From: Nitrospira sp.
GTDB taxonomy: Bacteria; Nitrospirota; Nitrospiria; Nitrospirales; Nitrospiraceae
NCBI GenBank assembly: GCA_022226935.1
Contig: CP092081.1
Span: forward strand, 566,707 to 630,706
Reading direction: 5' to 3'
Length of the DNA stretch: 64,000 nucleotides
Under the pieces are notes generated by a model. That model was not told the DNA's origin and made no database searches. It saw only the letters and a program-made list of their open reading frames with translations. Of the stretch, positions 8,298-16,430 are shown piece by piece. Numbering within the stretch: position 1 is the first letter of the stretch; every line of letters begins with the position of its first letter. Made by a program: the position numbers and the translations under genes.

Positions 8298-11200
8298 TAA
8301 ATGTCCTCCGAAGTCGCGGGAGCGGTGGTGGAGACCGGCGCACGTTCTCGACGAATCAACACGAGGCTGTGCATCACGGGCACGACCAGCAGCGTCATGA
8401 TCGTGCTGACAGCCAAGCCGCCGACTACCGCGCGGGCCAAGGGCACCATCGTCTCGTTGCCTTCGCCGAATCCAAGCGCCAGTGGCAACAGGCCGAGGAT
8501 CGTGGCAAGCGCCGTCATGAGAATCGGCCGAATGCGCCGCCGGCCGGCTTCCAACACGGCATGCGCCGCGGTCGACCCGTTGCGCACCATGCGGTTGGCG
8601 AAATCGACGAGCAGAATGCTGTTCGATACCACGATACCCATCATCATGAGTGTGCCGATCATGGATTCCACGTTGACCGACGTGTTGGTCAAGTGCAGGG
8701 TCAACACGGTGCCGATCCAGCCGAGCGGCACAGCCACTAGAATGATCAGCGGATCGATAAAGGAACGAAACAGCGCGACCATGACCAGATAAATCAATAC
8801 CACGGCTAAGGGGAGGGCCAGGGCAAAGTTCTGAATCGCGCCGCGCATGTTGGCCACTTCGCCGCGCAGCTGCACGGACACGTCCTTCGGCAGCGGGATG
8901 CCCGCCAGCACCTGCTCGATGTCTTTTGCGACATGGCCGAGGTCGTTGCCGACAGGCGTGACGAGCACATTGATCAAACGCGAGAGGTCATAGTGGTCCA
9001 CCGAATCGGGGCCGGTCTTGAATTTGAGCTGAGCCACATCGCGAAGCATGACGGGCGGTCCTCGCCGGTCGTCGCTCGATGCGTAATAGCCGCTGGTGAT
9101 TTCCATCTGCCGTCCGGCGAACGGGGTGTTCTGCAACGCGAGCGTGGACCCCTGCATGCCGCCTCCGGTGAGGGTTGAGGTGGGCAGGAGGGGGGTGCGC
9201 GCGCCGATGATGGGAATGTTCAGCAGATCTTCCGTCGTGGTCAGCGATTGTTCCGGATACTGGGCCAGCAGGAAATACCCGTTGGCGGTTTTCGGGTCGA
9301 GCCAGTAGTTGGGCGAGAGAGCCAGATTCGAACTGATGCCCGTGATGACGTCCACGACGACGCGGTTCTGGTTGATGCCGTAATAGGCGGCTTTGGTCCG
9401 ATCCACATCGATATGCAATTCGGGGTAACTCTTGCCTTGCTTGATCCGCACATCGACGGTGTTGGGCACTTGGGCGACCTGCTGCTGAATCTGCTCCGCC
9501 ACCGGCCGGATCACGTCGAGGCTCGGACCCTTCACTTGAATGTCGATCGGAGCTTTCAACCCGAAATTCAACACGTCGCTGATGATACCGCCGGTCTGGA
9601 AGGCGATCTCCACGCCGGGCAGCGACGTCTTGAGTCTGCTGCGGAGCTGCGCGATATAGTCCTCGGTGCGGCCTTCGTGTCCCGTGATGAGATTGACGAG
9701 CACGAACGCGGTGTGGTTGCCGGTATTCGGCGCGAAGCGCGCGGCATCGCCGAAATAGAGCCCGGTGTTGGAGATCACTTCTTCCAGATCCGCTTTGGGG
9801 ATCGTCTCATGCACCAACTGTTCGATCTGCCCGACGATGGCCGTGGTCTTTTCGATCCGTGACCCTTCCGGCGCCGTGACGAGCATCGTGAAGTTGCCTG
9901 CGTCGACTTTGGGGAAGAACTCAGTGTGCAAGCGAGGAATCAATAAGGCGCCGGTGGCGATCAATGCCAGCGTCGCCATCCCGATCACCAGCGGCTTGAA
10001 GCGGAGGCCGCCCTTCAGCAGCGGTTCATAGACCGCAAGCACATAGCGGAACCATCCCTCGTCGGCCGAGGCCTTATGTTCGGCAGACTTGCCATGTCCG
10101 GTCTGGTAGAGCCAGGCCAGCACCACCGGCGTGACCGACATGGACACGACATAATCGGCCAGCATGGCAAAGGCGACCGTCATCGCCAGGGGCACGAAGA
10201 GGTACTTGATGATGCCGGTAAAAAACATGATGGGCAAATACACGATCAGGATGCAGATGGTGGCGACGAGAATCGGGAGTGTCAGCTCCATCGCGCTGTC
10301 TTCTGCCGCCGAGCGCCCGTCTTTGCCCATTTCCAGGTGCCGATGCAGGTTTTCCTGCACGACGATGTTGTTGTCGAGCAGGGTGCCGATGACGAGGGCC
10401 AACCCGCCCAGCGTCATGATGTTCACGCTTTGGCCGGTGAGATAGAGGGAGACCAGTGCGACCGTGAGCGAGAGCGGAATAGCCAGCCCGACTACCAAGG
10501 CCGCCTTCACGCTGGCGAGGAAAATGAAAATCATCAATCCGGCCAGGCCGGCGCCCAGTAATCCTTCCTTCTGTAGGTTGGCAATGGACTGCCGGATATA
10601 CAGCGATTGATCGTAGAGAAACTTCACGGCAGTATCGGTGGGAATTTCCGTAAGCTTGGAGAGTTTCGCGCGGATACCGTCGGTGACTTCCAGCGTATTC
10701 GCGCCTTCCTGCCTGGTGATGGGAATATAGGTTGCTTCGCGGCCGTTCACGCGCACGATCGACGTTTGCACGGCGGCGCTGTCGGCGGCCGTGCCGATAT
10801 CGCGGATCAGCACCGGTGTGCCGTTGACTACCTTAATCGGGAGTTCGTTGATCTTGTCCACCACATCGATGAGGCTGTTGGAGTAGACGAAATAGTCGAG
10901 GTCGCCGAGTTTCACGTTGCCCGCGGGAATTATTGCATTCTGCGCGTTGAGGGCATTGACGACATCAGAAGGCGAAATGCCGCGCGCGAGCAACCGCTGC
11001 TGATCGAGGAACACGGTGATCTGCCGGACTTTCCCGCCCAAAGGAGGGCCGAATGAGATACCTGGAATGCTGGCAATCTGCCCGCGCACGGTGAAGTAGG
11101 CCAGGTCGCGAATTTCTTTGGCGCCGAGCGAATCGCTGGAAACAGACAGGTACCCGACCGGCAGACTCGAAACACCGAATTTGAAGACGGACGGTGGATA

Positions 11201-11566
11201 CACGCCGGGCGGAAGTGTGCGGATGACGCTATAGGCCAGGCTGGTGAGCTCCGATTGTGCTGCGTCGATGCCATAGTCTGGTTGAAAGAAGACTTTGATG
11301 TAGCTCATCCCGGCGAGCGATTGGGATTCAATATGCTCGACGTAGCTGGCTTCCACGAATCGCTGTTCGAGCCGAAAACTGATCGCGCCTTCCATTTCGC
11401 TGGGACTCAAACCGCGATAAAACGTCGTGACGAGGATCGAGGGCAGCTTGATCTCGGGGAAAATGTCCACGCGCATTTTCTGGTACGACACGCCGCCCAA
11501 AATCAGGGCGATCATGCACAACGCGAAGACGGCGTACGGATTTTTCAGCGCGGCACGGGTCAGCAT
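8297..11566 (-). CDS. RND efflux pump inner-membrane permease (AcrB/HAE-like)
   Basis: A full-length proton-driven resistance-nodulation-division permease of 1089 residues. It has a first membrane helix followed by DIFPEIKLPSILVTTFYRGL, two large periplasmic porter loops, and the characteristic transmembrane cluster with IPLSLTVALVSLYLTGQSVN, MTLGGLALVIGTLLDNNIVV (the helix bearing the proton-relay Asp) and the C-terminal copy VSNSILLVDFANRMVRNG...GRRRIRPILMTALATILGLLPLA. The single Asp in LLDNNIVV differs from the VDDAIVV of classical AcrB, a variation seen in related pumps. Substrate cannot be read from the sequence; it lacks the typical CzcA metal signature by eye. It is the second gene of the receiver-RND-adaptor-channel operon. 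Confidence 0.93.
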   Translation of the reverse strand: MLTRAALKNPYAVFALCMIALILGGVSYQKMRVDIFPEIKLPSILVTTFYRGLSPSEMEGAISFRLEQRFVEASYVEHIESQSLAGMSYIKVFFQPDYGIDAAQSELTSLAYSVIRTLPPGVYPPSVFKFGVSSLPVGYLSVSSDSLGAKEIRDLAYFTVRGQIASIPGISFGPPLGGKVRQITVFLDQQRLLARGISPSDVVNALNAQNAIIPAGNVKLGDLDYFVYSNSLIDVVDKINELPIKVVNGTPVLIRDIGTAADSAAVQTSIVRVNGREATYIPITRQEGANTLEVTDGIRAKLSKLTEIPTDTAVKFLYDQSLYIRQSIANLQKEGLLGAGLAGLMIFIFLASVKAALVVGLAIPLSLTVALVSLYLTGQSVNIMTLGGLALVIGTLLDNNIVVQENLHRHLEMGKDGRSAAEDSAMELTLPILVATICILIVYLPIMFFTGIIKYLFVPLAMTVAFAMLADYVVSMSVTPVVLAWLYQTGHGKSAEHKASADEGWFRYVLAVYEPLLKGGLRFKPLVIGMATLALIATGALLIPRLHTEFFPKVDAGNFTMLVTAPEGSRIEKTTAIVGQIEQLVHETIPKADLEEVISNTGLYFGDAARFAPNTGNHTAFVLVNLITGHEGRTEDYIAQLRSRLKTSLPGVEIAFQTGGIISDVLNFGLKAPIDIQVKGPSLDVIRPVAEQIQQQVAQVPNTVDVRIKQGKSYPELHIDVDRTKAAYYGINQNRVVVDVITGISSNLALSPNYWLDPKTANGYFLLAQYPEQSLTTTEDLLNIPIIGARTPLLPTSTLTGGGMQGSTLALQNTPFAGRQMEITSGYYASSDDRRGPPVMLRDVAQLKFKTGPDSVDHYDLSRLINVLVTPVGNDLGHVAKDIEQVLAGIPLPKDVSVQLRGEVANMRGAIQNFALALPLAVVLIYLVMVALFRSFIDPLIILVAVPLGWIGTVLTLHLTNTSVNVESMIGTLMMMGIVVSNSILLVDFANRMVRNGSTAAHAVLEAGRRRIRPILMTALATILGLLPLALGFGEGNETMVPLARAVVGGLAVSTIMTLLVVPVMHSLVLIRRERAPVSTTAPATSEDI

Positions 11567-11988
11567 GGGGCGGCCATACGTTGGGTGCAGTTATGTTCCA
11601 ACCAGAACTTCCAGATGTGCAGGGAGAGAGTGACGAGATCATCAAACTGTCCCGGCTTGACGACATACCCATTGGCTCCTGCGTCGTAGCACGCACGAAC
11701 GTCCATGGCATCGTCTGAGCTGGTCAGGATGACGACCGGAATGTGCGCCACGCGCGCCTCCTCCTTGATCTGCTTCAACACCGCCACGCCTCGTTCGCCT
11801 CGTAATTTGAGGTCGAGCAGAATTAAGGCCGGCTCGTCGGTGTGCCCATGTGCATTTAGATATGCCATGGCCGCTTGGCCCCCTTCCACAATATCGAGGC
11901 GGCCCGTATAGCCGGAGTGGGTGAGGGCCTGGCGAAACAATTCGCATTCGCCGGGGCTGTCGTCGATGAGCAGGATTGAGGCCGACAT
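11560..11988 (-). CDS. Stand-alone response regulator receiver
   Basis: A CheY-like receiver of 142 residues with no output domain. The acidic pair is in ILLIDDSPGE, the phospho-acceptor Asp in LILLDLKLRGERG, the conserved Thr/Ser in VILTSSDD and the Lys in YVVKPGQFD. The extended VRACYDAGANGYVVKPG end resembles the Rcp1-like receivers paired with phytochrome or hybrid kinases. Its stop lies inside the first codons of the RND pump, a seven-base overlap, so it is the first gene of the pump operon and probably translationally coupled to it. No kinase gene is adjacent. A role in controlling pump synthesis or in a separate phosphorelay are both possible. Confidence 0.9.
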   Translation of the reverse strand: MSASILLIDDSPGECELFRQALTHSGYTGRLDIVEGGQAAMAYLNAHGHTDEPALILLDLKLRGERGVAVLKQIKEEARVAHIPVVILTSSDDAMDVRACYDAGANGYVVKPGQFDDLVTLSLHIWKFWLEHNCTQRMAAPC

Positions 11989-12147
11989 GTCGTACCTGGT
12001 TCAGGAAAACTACGCGATGATAAAGCAGGGGTTGTGCCGAATCGCTCCGCGCGATAGGCAAAGATAAACATACCCATAGAAACAGTGCGTTAGATCGGAC
12101 AACTCATTCGATGAACGAAGAGCGACGGGGGAGGCCGAGGGGAAACC

Positions 12148-12184
12148 CTGGAGAAACTCCTCAGTGCCGCTGGAGTTTCTCCAG
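12148..12184 (-). terminator. Strong 13-bp perfect stem-loop downstream of the CZB gene
   Basis: CTGGAGAAACTCC at 12148-12160 and its exact complement at 12172-12184 enclose an 11-base loop. It lies about 20 bases beyond the stop of the CZB-like gene on the - strand and is followed there by GGTTTCC, a weak pyrimidine tail. A second short GC hairpin, GCCGCC(ACTTCA)GGCGGC at 12193-12210, overlaps the gene's stop. The most likely role is transcription termination of the CZB gene before the receiver-RND operon. Confidence 0.5.
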
Positions 12185-12201
12185 AGTCGTGCGCCGCCAC
12201 T

Positions 12202-12576
12202 TCAGGCGGCTTTTGTCATCGTCTTTTTCCCCTCCGCCATTTGGGCCGTAAGTTTGGCTGAGGCAGCGGTGTCATCGCCTTTCAGCCCGATTGAGGTTTC
12301 AGCGCCGGTTTTGTCCCCCGCCTGCACCTTGGTGACGACCGTTGCCGCAACCTTGTGGAAGGCCTTGCGCAGTTCAAGGATCTCTTTGTAGCGAGAATCG
12401 GTGGAGACTGGAGTGCCGGCCAGGCTGTAAAGCCACGTGCCAAATTCGCATCGGTTATCCACACCGACCTCGGTCGGGATCAGCGCCAACGTGCCGTCGA
12501 TATCCTGTCGCAGCTTCACCTTCCACGCTCCATACGTGCCGATCGCCTTGTCGATCTGTTCGATGATGTTGGACAT
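12202..12576 (-). CDS. Stand-alone CZB-like (chemoreceptor zinc-binding) domain protein with altered ligands
   Basis: A soluble 124-residue helical protein matching the CZB domain: W18 in YGAWKVKLR, C43 in NRCEFGTWLY, and H74 in RKAFHKVAA, followed by a helix ending in a Lys-rich tail. CZB domains bind zinc with three His and one Cys and tune chemoreceptors or diguanylate cyclases. Aligned with the published DgcZ spacing (H22, C52, H79, H83), the equivalent positions here are Y15, C43, R70 and H74. Spacings of 27 and 4 match exactly, so two of four ligands appear replaced. It may sense something other than zinc or need a partner. It is transcribed alone, away from the MFS genes and followed by a strong hairpin. 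Confidence 0.75.
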   Translation of the reverse strand: MSNIIEQIDKAIGTYGAWKVKLRQDIDGTLALIPTEVGVDNRCEFGTWLYSLAGTPVSTDSRYKEILELRKAFHKVAATVVTKVQAGDKTGAETSIGLKGDDTAASAKLTAQMAEGKKTMTKAA

Positions 12577-12845
12577 GAGACCTTCTCAACAGAAGACAGG
12601 GTTCCTCTCACTATGTCAGAGGGCAAAGAGTGAATCTTGAGACGAAATATCCGCCCTGCCCTTCGGTGCGTTTGAGTGATTGCCGATTGGACAAATCTGA
12701 GACACCGGCCGGGTATTTGTCGATCGGCCTCCAGGGCCTTTCCTAGGCTGATAGTCAAGTCGGAATGGCTAGCATAGTTCCAGACGATGAGAGGGGCTCT
12801 CACCATTCCATCCCGCCTTCATGAACTTCAGGAGGATTCGCCATC

Positions 12846-14108
12846 ATGTCGGAAGATCATTCGGCCTCGGACTCAAGTCGCGGCTGGCATCTTATCAGCA
12901 CCAGAGATTTTGGTCTGTTGTGGTGGGGGCAAACGACATCTCAGATCGGTGAGGGGCTCAACAAGGTTGCATTGTTGTGGTTTGTCTACGAGTTGACCGG
13001 GTCGGCCATGAAGATGACCATGGTCGGTCTCCTGCAGACCATTCCGCCGCTGGTCTTAGGTCCGCTTGTCGGCGTCTATCTGGATCGGATGCCCAAGAAG
13101 CCTGTCATGGTGTGGGTCGATCTTCTTCGCGCGTTGCTCACCTTACTCATCCCCACGTTATACGCGCTGGACAGGCTGTCGATTACAGGACTCTACGGCC
13201 TTATTTTCCTCACGTCGGTTGTCTCCACCGTCTTCGGTCCTGCTCTCGTGTCTGCGGTGCCGTTATTGGTGCGGCCCACCGAACTCATGTCGGCGAATGC
13301 ACTCATTCAAGGCACCAATAATATCGGGATGCTGCTCGGCCCGGCGATCAGCGGCATGATGATCGCTCTCATCAACGCGGAAAACGTGCTGTTCGTCAAT
13401 TCCGCCACGTTTCTGATCTCAGCCCTGTGCCTCATGCCGATTCATTTCGCTCCATCGCCTGTCAGGGCCACCGAGCATTCGGCGTCCGTGTGGCAGGAAC
13501 TCAAGATGGGATTTCGATTCATCTTCGGCCAGCAATCGATGGTCCTCACGCTGGTGATCATTTCGTCGCTCTACAACCTCGGGGTGAGCGCCTTCGTGTT
13601 TATTTTGCCCGTCTATGCCAAGGAGTTTCTCCAGGTTGGCCCGGTGCAATTGGGCTGGTTGTGGTCGGCCTTGGGTGTCGGGATGTTAGCGGCCTCCACG
13701 TGGTTGGCGTGGAAAAAACAGAGTGATATACAAGGGCGACTACGCATCGTCGTGAGTGGCATGACAATCGGCGGGCTGGCGGTGTGCAGTTTGAGTCTGC
13801 TCGAAACGCCCCTGATCGCGGCGGGGATCGTCATCATCGTGGGAGGCAGCACGGCGGTCCTGAATCCGATCATCTGGGCGCTCCTGCAGGAAGTGACGCC
13901 GGAACATTTGATCGGTCGCGTGGTGACCACCTTCAGCGTAGGCTCCATGGCTTCGGCGATGGCGGGGATGACGGGCTTCGGGTGGGTCGCTGAGGCGATC
14001 GGGCCGGCTGCGAGTCTGATAGGCCTCGGTTTGGTCCTGTTGCTCACAGCGGCCGTCGCGGTGCCTTGCGCTCGCAGAGCCTGTCCCATCCCTGCCGCGC
14101 AGGGGTGA
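12846..14108 (+). CDS. MFS exporter (first of a tandem pair)
   Basis: A 12-helix major facilitator exporter, 420 residues, of the MFS_3/EntS-like type. The loop 2-3 signature GPLVGVYLDRMPKKPVM is present, the N-terminus has the RDFGLLWWGQTTSQIGEGL pattern typical of this subgroup, and a second-half motif EVTPEHLIGRV marks the C-terminal bundle. The ribosome site AGGAGG lies 11 bases before the ATG. Substrate is not readable; relatives export siderophores, macrolides or unknown compounds. The next gene is a clear paralogue in the same orientation, so the pair probably arose by local duplication and may work on related substrates or as a heteromer. Confidence 0.88.
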   Translation: MSEDHSASDSSRGWHLISTRDFGLLWWGQTTSQIGEGLNKVALLWFVYELTGSAMKMTMVGLLQTIPPLVLGPLVGVYLDRMPKKPVMVWVDLLRALLTLLIPTLYALDRLSITGLYGLIFLTSVVSTVFGPALVSAVPLLVRPTELMSANALIQGTNNIGMLLGPAISGMMIALINAENVLFVNSATFLISALCLMPIHFAPSPVRATEHSASVWQELKMGFRFIFGQQSMVLTLVIISSLYNLGVSAFVFILPVYAKEFLQVGPVQLGWLWSALGVGMLAASTWLAWKKQSDIQGRLRIVVSGMTIGGLAVCSLSLLETPLIAAGIVIIVGGSTAVLNPIIWALLQEVTPEHLIGRVVTTFSVGSMASAMAGMTGFGWVAEAIGPAASLIGLGLVLLLTAAVAVPCARRACPIPAAQG

Positions 14109-14207
14109 GCGTGATCGTCGCGAATCTAAGGACAATGCGTGGGACAATTCATTGCGCCATCTCTTTCCGCTGATTCCTCTTCCAAGGCAAACGTTTATAC
14201 TGTCGAT

Positions 14208-15434
14208 ATGGTTCACGCCCGCCGGTGGCTGCTGACACGCGATTTCAGTCTCATGTGGTGGAGCCAGGTGTTGTCCCAGGTTGCTGAAGGTATCAGCAAG
14301 CTGGCGCTGCTCTGGTTCGTCTATGCGGTAACCGGATCGCCGCTCAAGACGACCGCCATCGGGCTTCTGCAGACGCTGCCGCCGATCCTCTTCGGCCCAT
14401 TCATCGGCGTCATCGTCGATCGGTTTCCCAAAAAAGCCATTCTGATCGCGAGCGATGCGGCCAGAGGACTATTGATTGGCCTGATTCCCTGCCTGGTGTC
14501 GATCGAACATTTCACGGTCGAATCTCTCTACATCCTCACATTCCTGTTTGGCATAGCCACTGCCGTGTTTGTGCCGACCCTGTCATCCGCTGTTCCCTTC
14601 ATGGTGGCCCGTCCGCAGTTCACGGCGGCGAATGCGCTGCTGCAAAGCACGACGAGTCTGGGCATCATCATCGGGCCGGCTGTCAGCGGAATCGGTATCG
14701 CGTTCTCGGGATCGCAGGATGTGCTCTGCCTGAATGCGCTGACCTATTTCGCGTCAGCCGCCTGCCTATTGCCGATCCGGCTGCGAGTGGTGGAGCAGGC
14801 GTCCGATGACAGCGCGGGCTGGAGACCGTTCTTCCGCCATCTCCTCGAAGGCCTACGGTATGCCTTTCTGACGCATCGCACGTTGCTGATCCTGATCGTC
14901 CTCGCCTCCGTCTACACGTTCGGCAGCGGCGCATTCACGACACTGTTTCCTGTGTTTGGGCGGCAACTGCTCGGTCTCGGCCCGGTCGAGGTCGGCTATC
15001 TCTGGTCCTGGTTGGGAGTGGGATTACTTCTCTCATCGATTGGTCTGATCCGGCTGAGCGCCTGGAACCTTCGTAAGCGGCTCTTGGCGATTGCGGTGTC
15101 CTGCGCGCTCGCTGGTCTGGCCGTGACCGGCCTGACGTGGACCGATAGCATCGGCCTAGCGTCGGCCTATGTGGTCTGCATTGGCATTGGCCTGGGCACA
15201 TGGACGCCGATCGCCTGGGGCATCATTCAAGAAGTGGCTCCGCCCGGAATGGTCGGTCGGGTGATGGCCGTGTACACGGCCATGGCCACCGCCACCTCCA
15301 TGCTAGGCATGAGCGCTTTCGGCTGGGTGGCGGAATCGTTCGGCTCCAGCGCCAGCGTCATGGGAATCGGCGGAGTGATGGGTGTGCTGGCCTGGGGCAG
15401 CGCCTGGTTCGGCGGAAAAGTGGGAAGGGGATAG
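14208..15434 (+). CDS. MFS exporter (second of a tandem pair)
   Basis: A 12-helix MFS_3-type exporter, parallel to the preceding gene throughout: RDFSLMWWSQVLSQVAEGI, ALLWFVYAVTGSPLKTT, GLLQTLPPILFGPFIGVIVD and EVAPPGMVGRV align with the first copy without large gaps. The ATG at 14208 (MVHARRWLL) is chosen because it aligns with the paralogue; an in-frame GTG at 14139 would add 23 residues of no evident function. About 100 bases separate the two genes. The copies have diverged considerably outside the conserved loops, so the duplication is old rather than recent. A lone 16-base hairpin (CGACAA-TGTT-TTGTCG) lies at 15482-15497 downstream. Confidence 0.87.
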   Translation: MVHARRWLLTRDFSLMWWSQVLSQVAEGISKLALLWFVYAVTGSPLKTTAIGLLQTLPPILFGPFIGVIVDRFPKKAILIASDAARGLLIGLIPCLVSIEHFTVESLYILTFLFGIATAVFVPTLSSAVPFMVARPQFTAANALLQSTTSLGIIIGPAVSGIGIAFSGSQDVLCLNALTYFASAACLLPIRLRVVEQASDDSAGWRPFFRHLLEGLRYAFLTHRTLLILIVLASVYTFGSGAFTTLFPVFGRQLLGLGPVEVGYLWSWLGVGLLLSSIGLIRLSAWNLRKRLLAIAVSCALAGLAVTGLTWTDSIGLASAYVVCIGIGLGTWTPIAWGIIQEVAPPGMVGRVMAVYTAMATATSMLGMSAFGWVAESFGSSASVMGIGGVMGVLAWGSAWFGGKVGRG

Positions 15435-15776
15435 GTGAAGAAGCTGTCGCATAATAACCCAGCCGCTGCGTCTTGGCACTCCGACAATGTTTTGTCGAAG
15501 AGAGGGAGACTAGTATGACCGGTGCATCAAACCATCAGACATCTCCGCCGTAGCGACTCAACGTAGTTCCAGCTTACCCCGCCCATCGTACCTGCGCTCG
15601 TCCGAAAGCACATCAATAAGTAACCCCACGAAATGTGGGTGAAAAATGATGGTATTTCAATGGCTGGTAGGGCCGTTCGGACGTATTGCGCATACGTAGT
15701 CTATGGGATTACAACGTGCCTCCAATCAAAACGCTCCGACATCCAATCGCACGGATGAGTTCAGAGCAGGAGGCAG
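15435..15776. other. Intergenic region before the hydrolase cluster
   Basis: No gene is evident. It holds a perfect six-pair hairpin at 15482-15497 and a weaker five-pair one around 15623-15637 (CCCAC-GAAAT-GTGGG). The promoter of the downstream seven-gene cluster should lie here, but no convincing -35/-10 pair stands out. Base composition becomes more AT-rich towards the cluster. Confidence 0.5.
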
Positions 15777-16430
15777 ATGTTCAAGCACCCCCCAGTGATC
15801 TCACTTTTGATGGTGCTTGTCACCGTGAGCAGCGCCGGTTGCAACTCTCTTCCTCAGAACATTGCCCTGGGCGCCGCGATCACCACGGCGGTCGGAGCTG
15901 TAATTCCCGGACATGACATCGAGCAAGTGTATTACTTGGGGTCGTTCGATCCGCACGAGCAAGTGCCGCCCGCTCTCTACCGCGTACGTGTTCGCGGGCA
16001 GGCCAGCATCATTAGCTGGATGCGGTTCGGCTCAGGGTGGGTGCCGGCAGAACTGATCGATTCTCTGGGAAGCTCAGTAGAAATCAACAAGGCGGACGGA
16101 AAGATCCAGTTCACACATGAGGACAGCAAGAGTCTGGCGAAGCTGGCAATTGGCCGCCGCTTAATGCAATTCGGGCCGGAAGGATTTCGCGAAGTGCCTA
16201 AAGAGCATCGCTTGGTCATCGTCATGGGGTCCGACCCGGAAAACTTTTTTGCCGCCATGGACGAAGCTCTGGACGCCGTGAGTCAAGGCAAAGCTGATCA
16301 AGACAACCGTGCACTGAACGGCCTGCTGTTTGAAGCTCTGACTATTGTGAAGGCGGAAAAGCAGGTCATCGAGGCTCAGTTGGAGTCGGCGAGGGAGCAG
16401 TTCCCCGAGACCGAGAGGAGTGGCCTATGA
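15777..16430 (+). CDS. Lipoprotein, first gene of the hydrolase cluster
   Basis: A 217-residue predicted lipoprotein: a hydrophobic signal (VISLLMVLVTVSS) ends in SAGC with the lipidated cysteine at 22. The next residues include a short Gly/Ala-rich hydrophobic stretch (ALGAAITTAVGAVIPG), then a beta-rich part (YRVRVRGQASIISWMRF) and a C-terminal helix (ALTIVKAEKQVIEAQLESAR) that may form a coiled coil. I do not recognise the family. A good ribosome site (AGGAGG) precedes the ATG, and the last four bases overlap the start of the 1343-residue lipoprotein, so the two are translationally coupled and probably made in balanced amounts. Confidence 0.75.
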   Translation: MFKHPPVISLLMVLVTVSSAGCNSLPQNIALGAAITTAVGAVIPGHDIEQVYYLGSFDPHEQVPPALYRVRVRGQASIISWMRFGSGWVPAELIDSLGSSVEINKADGKIQFTHEDSKSLAKLAIGRRLMQFGPEGFREVPKEHRLVIVMGSDPENFFAAMDEALDAVSQGKADQDNRALNGLLFEALTIVKAEKQVIEAQLESAREQFPETERSGL

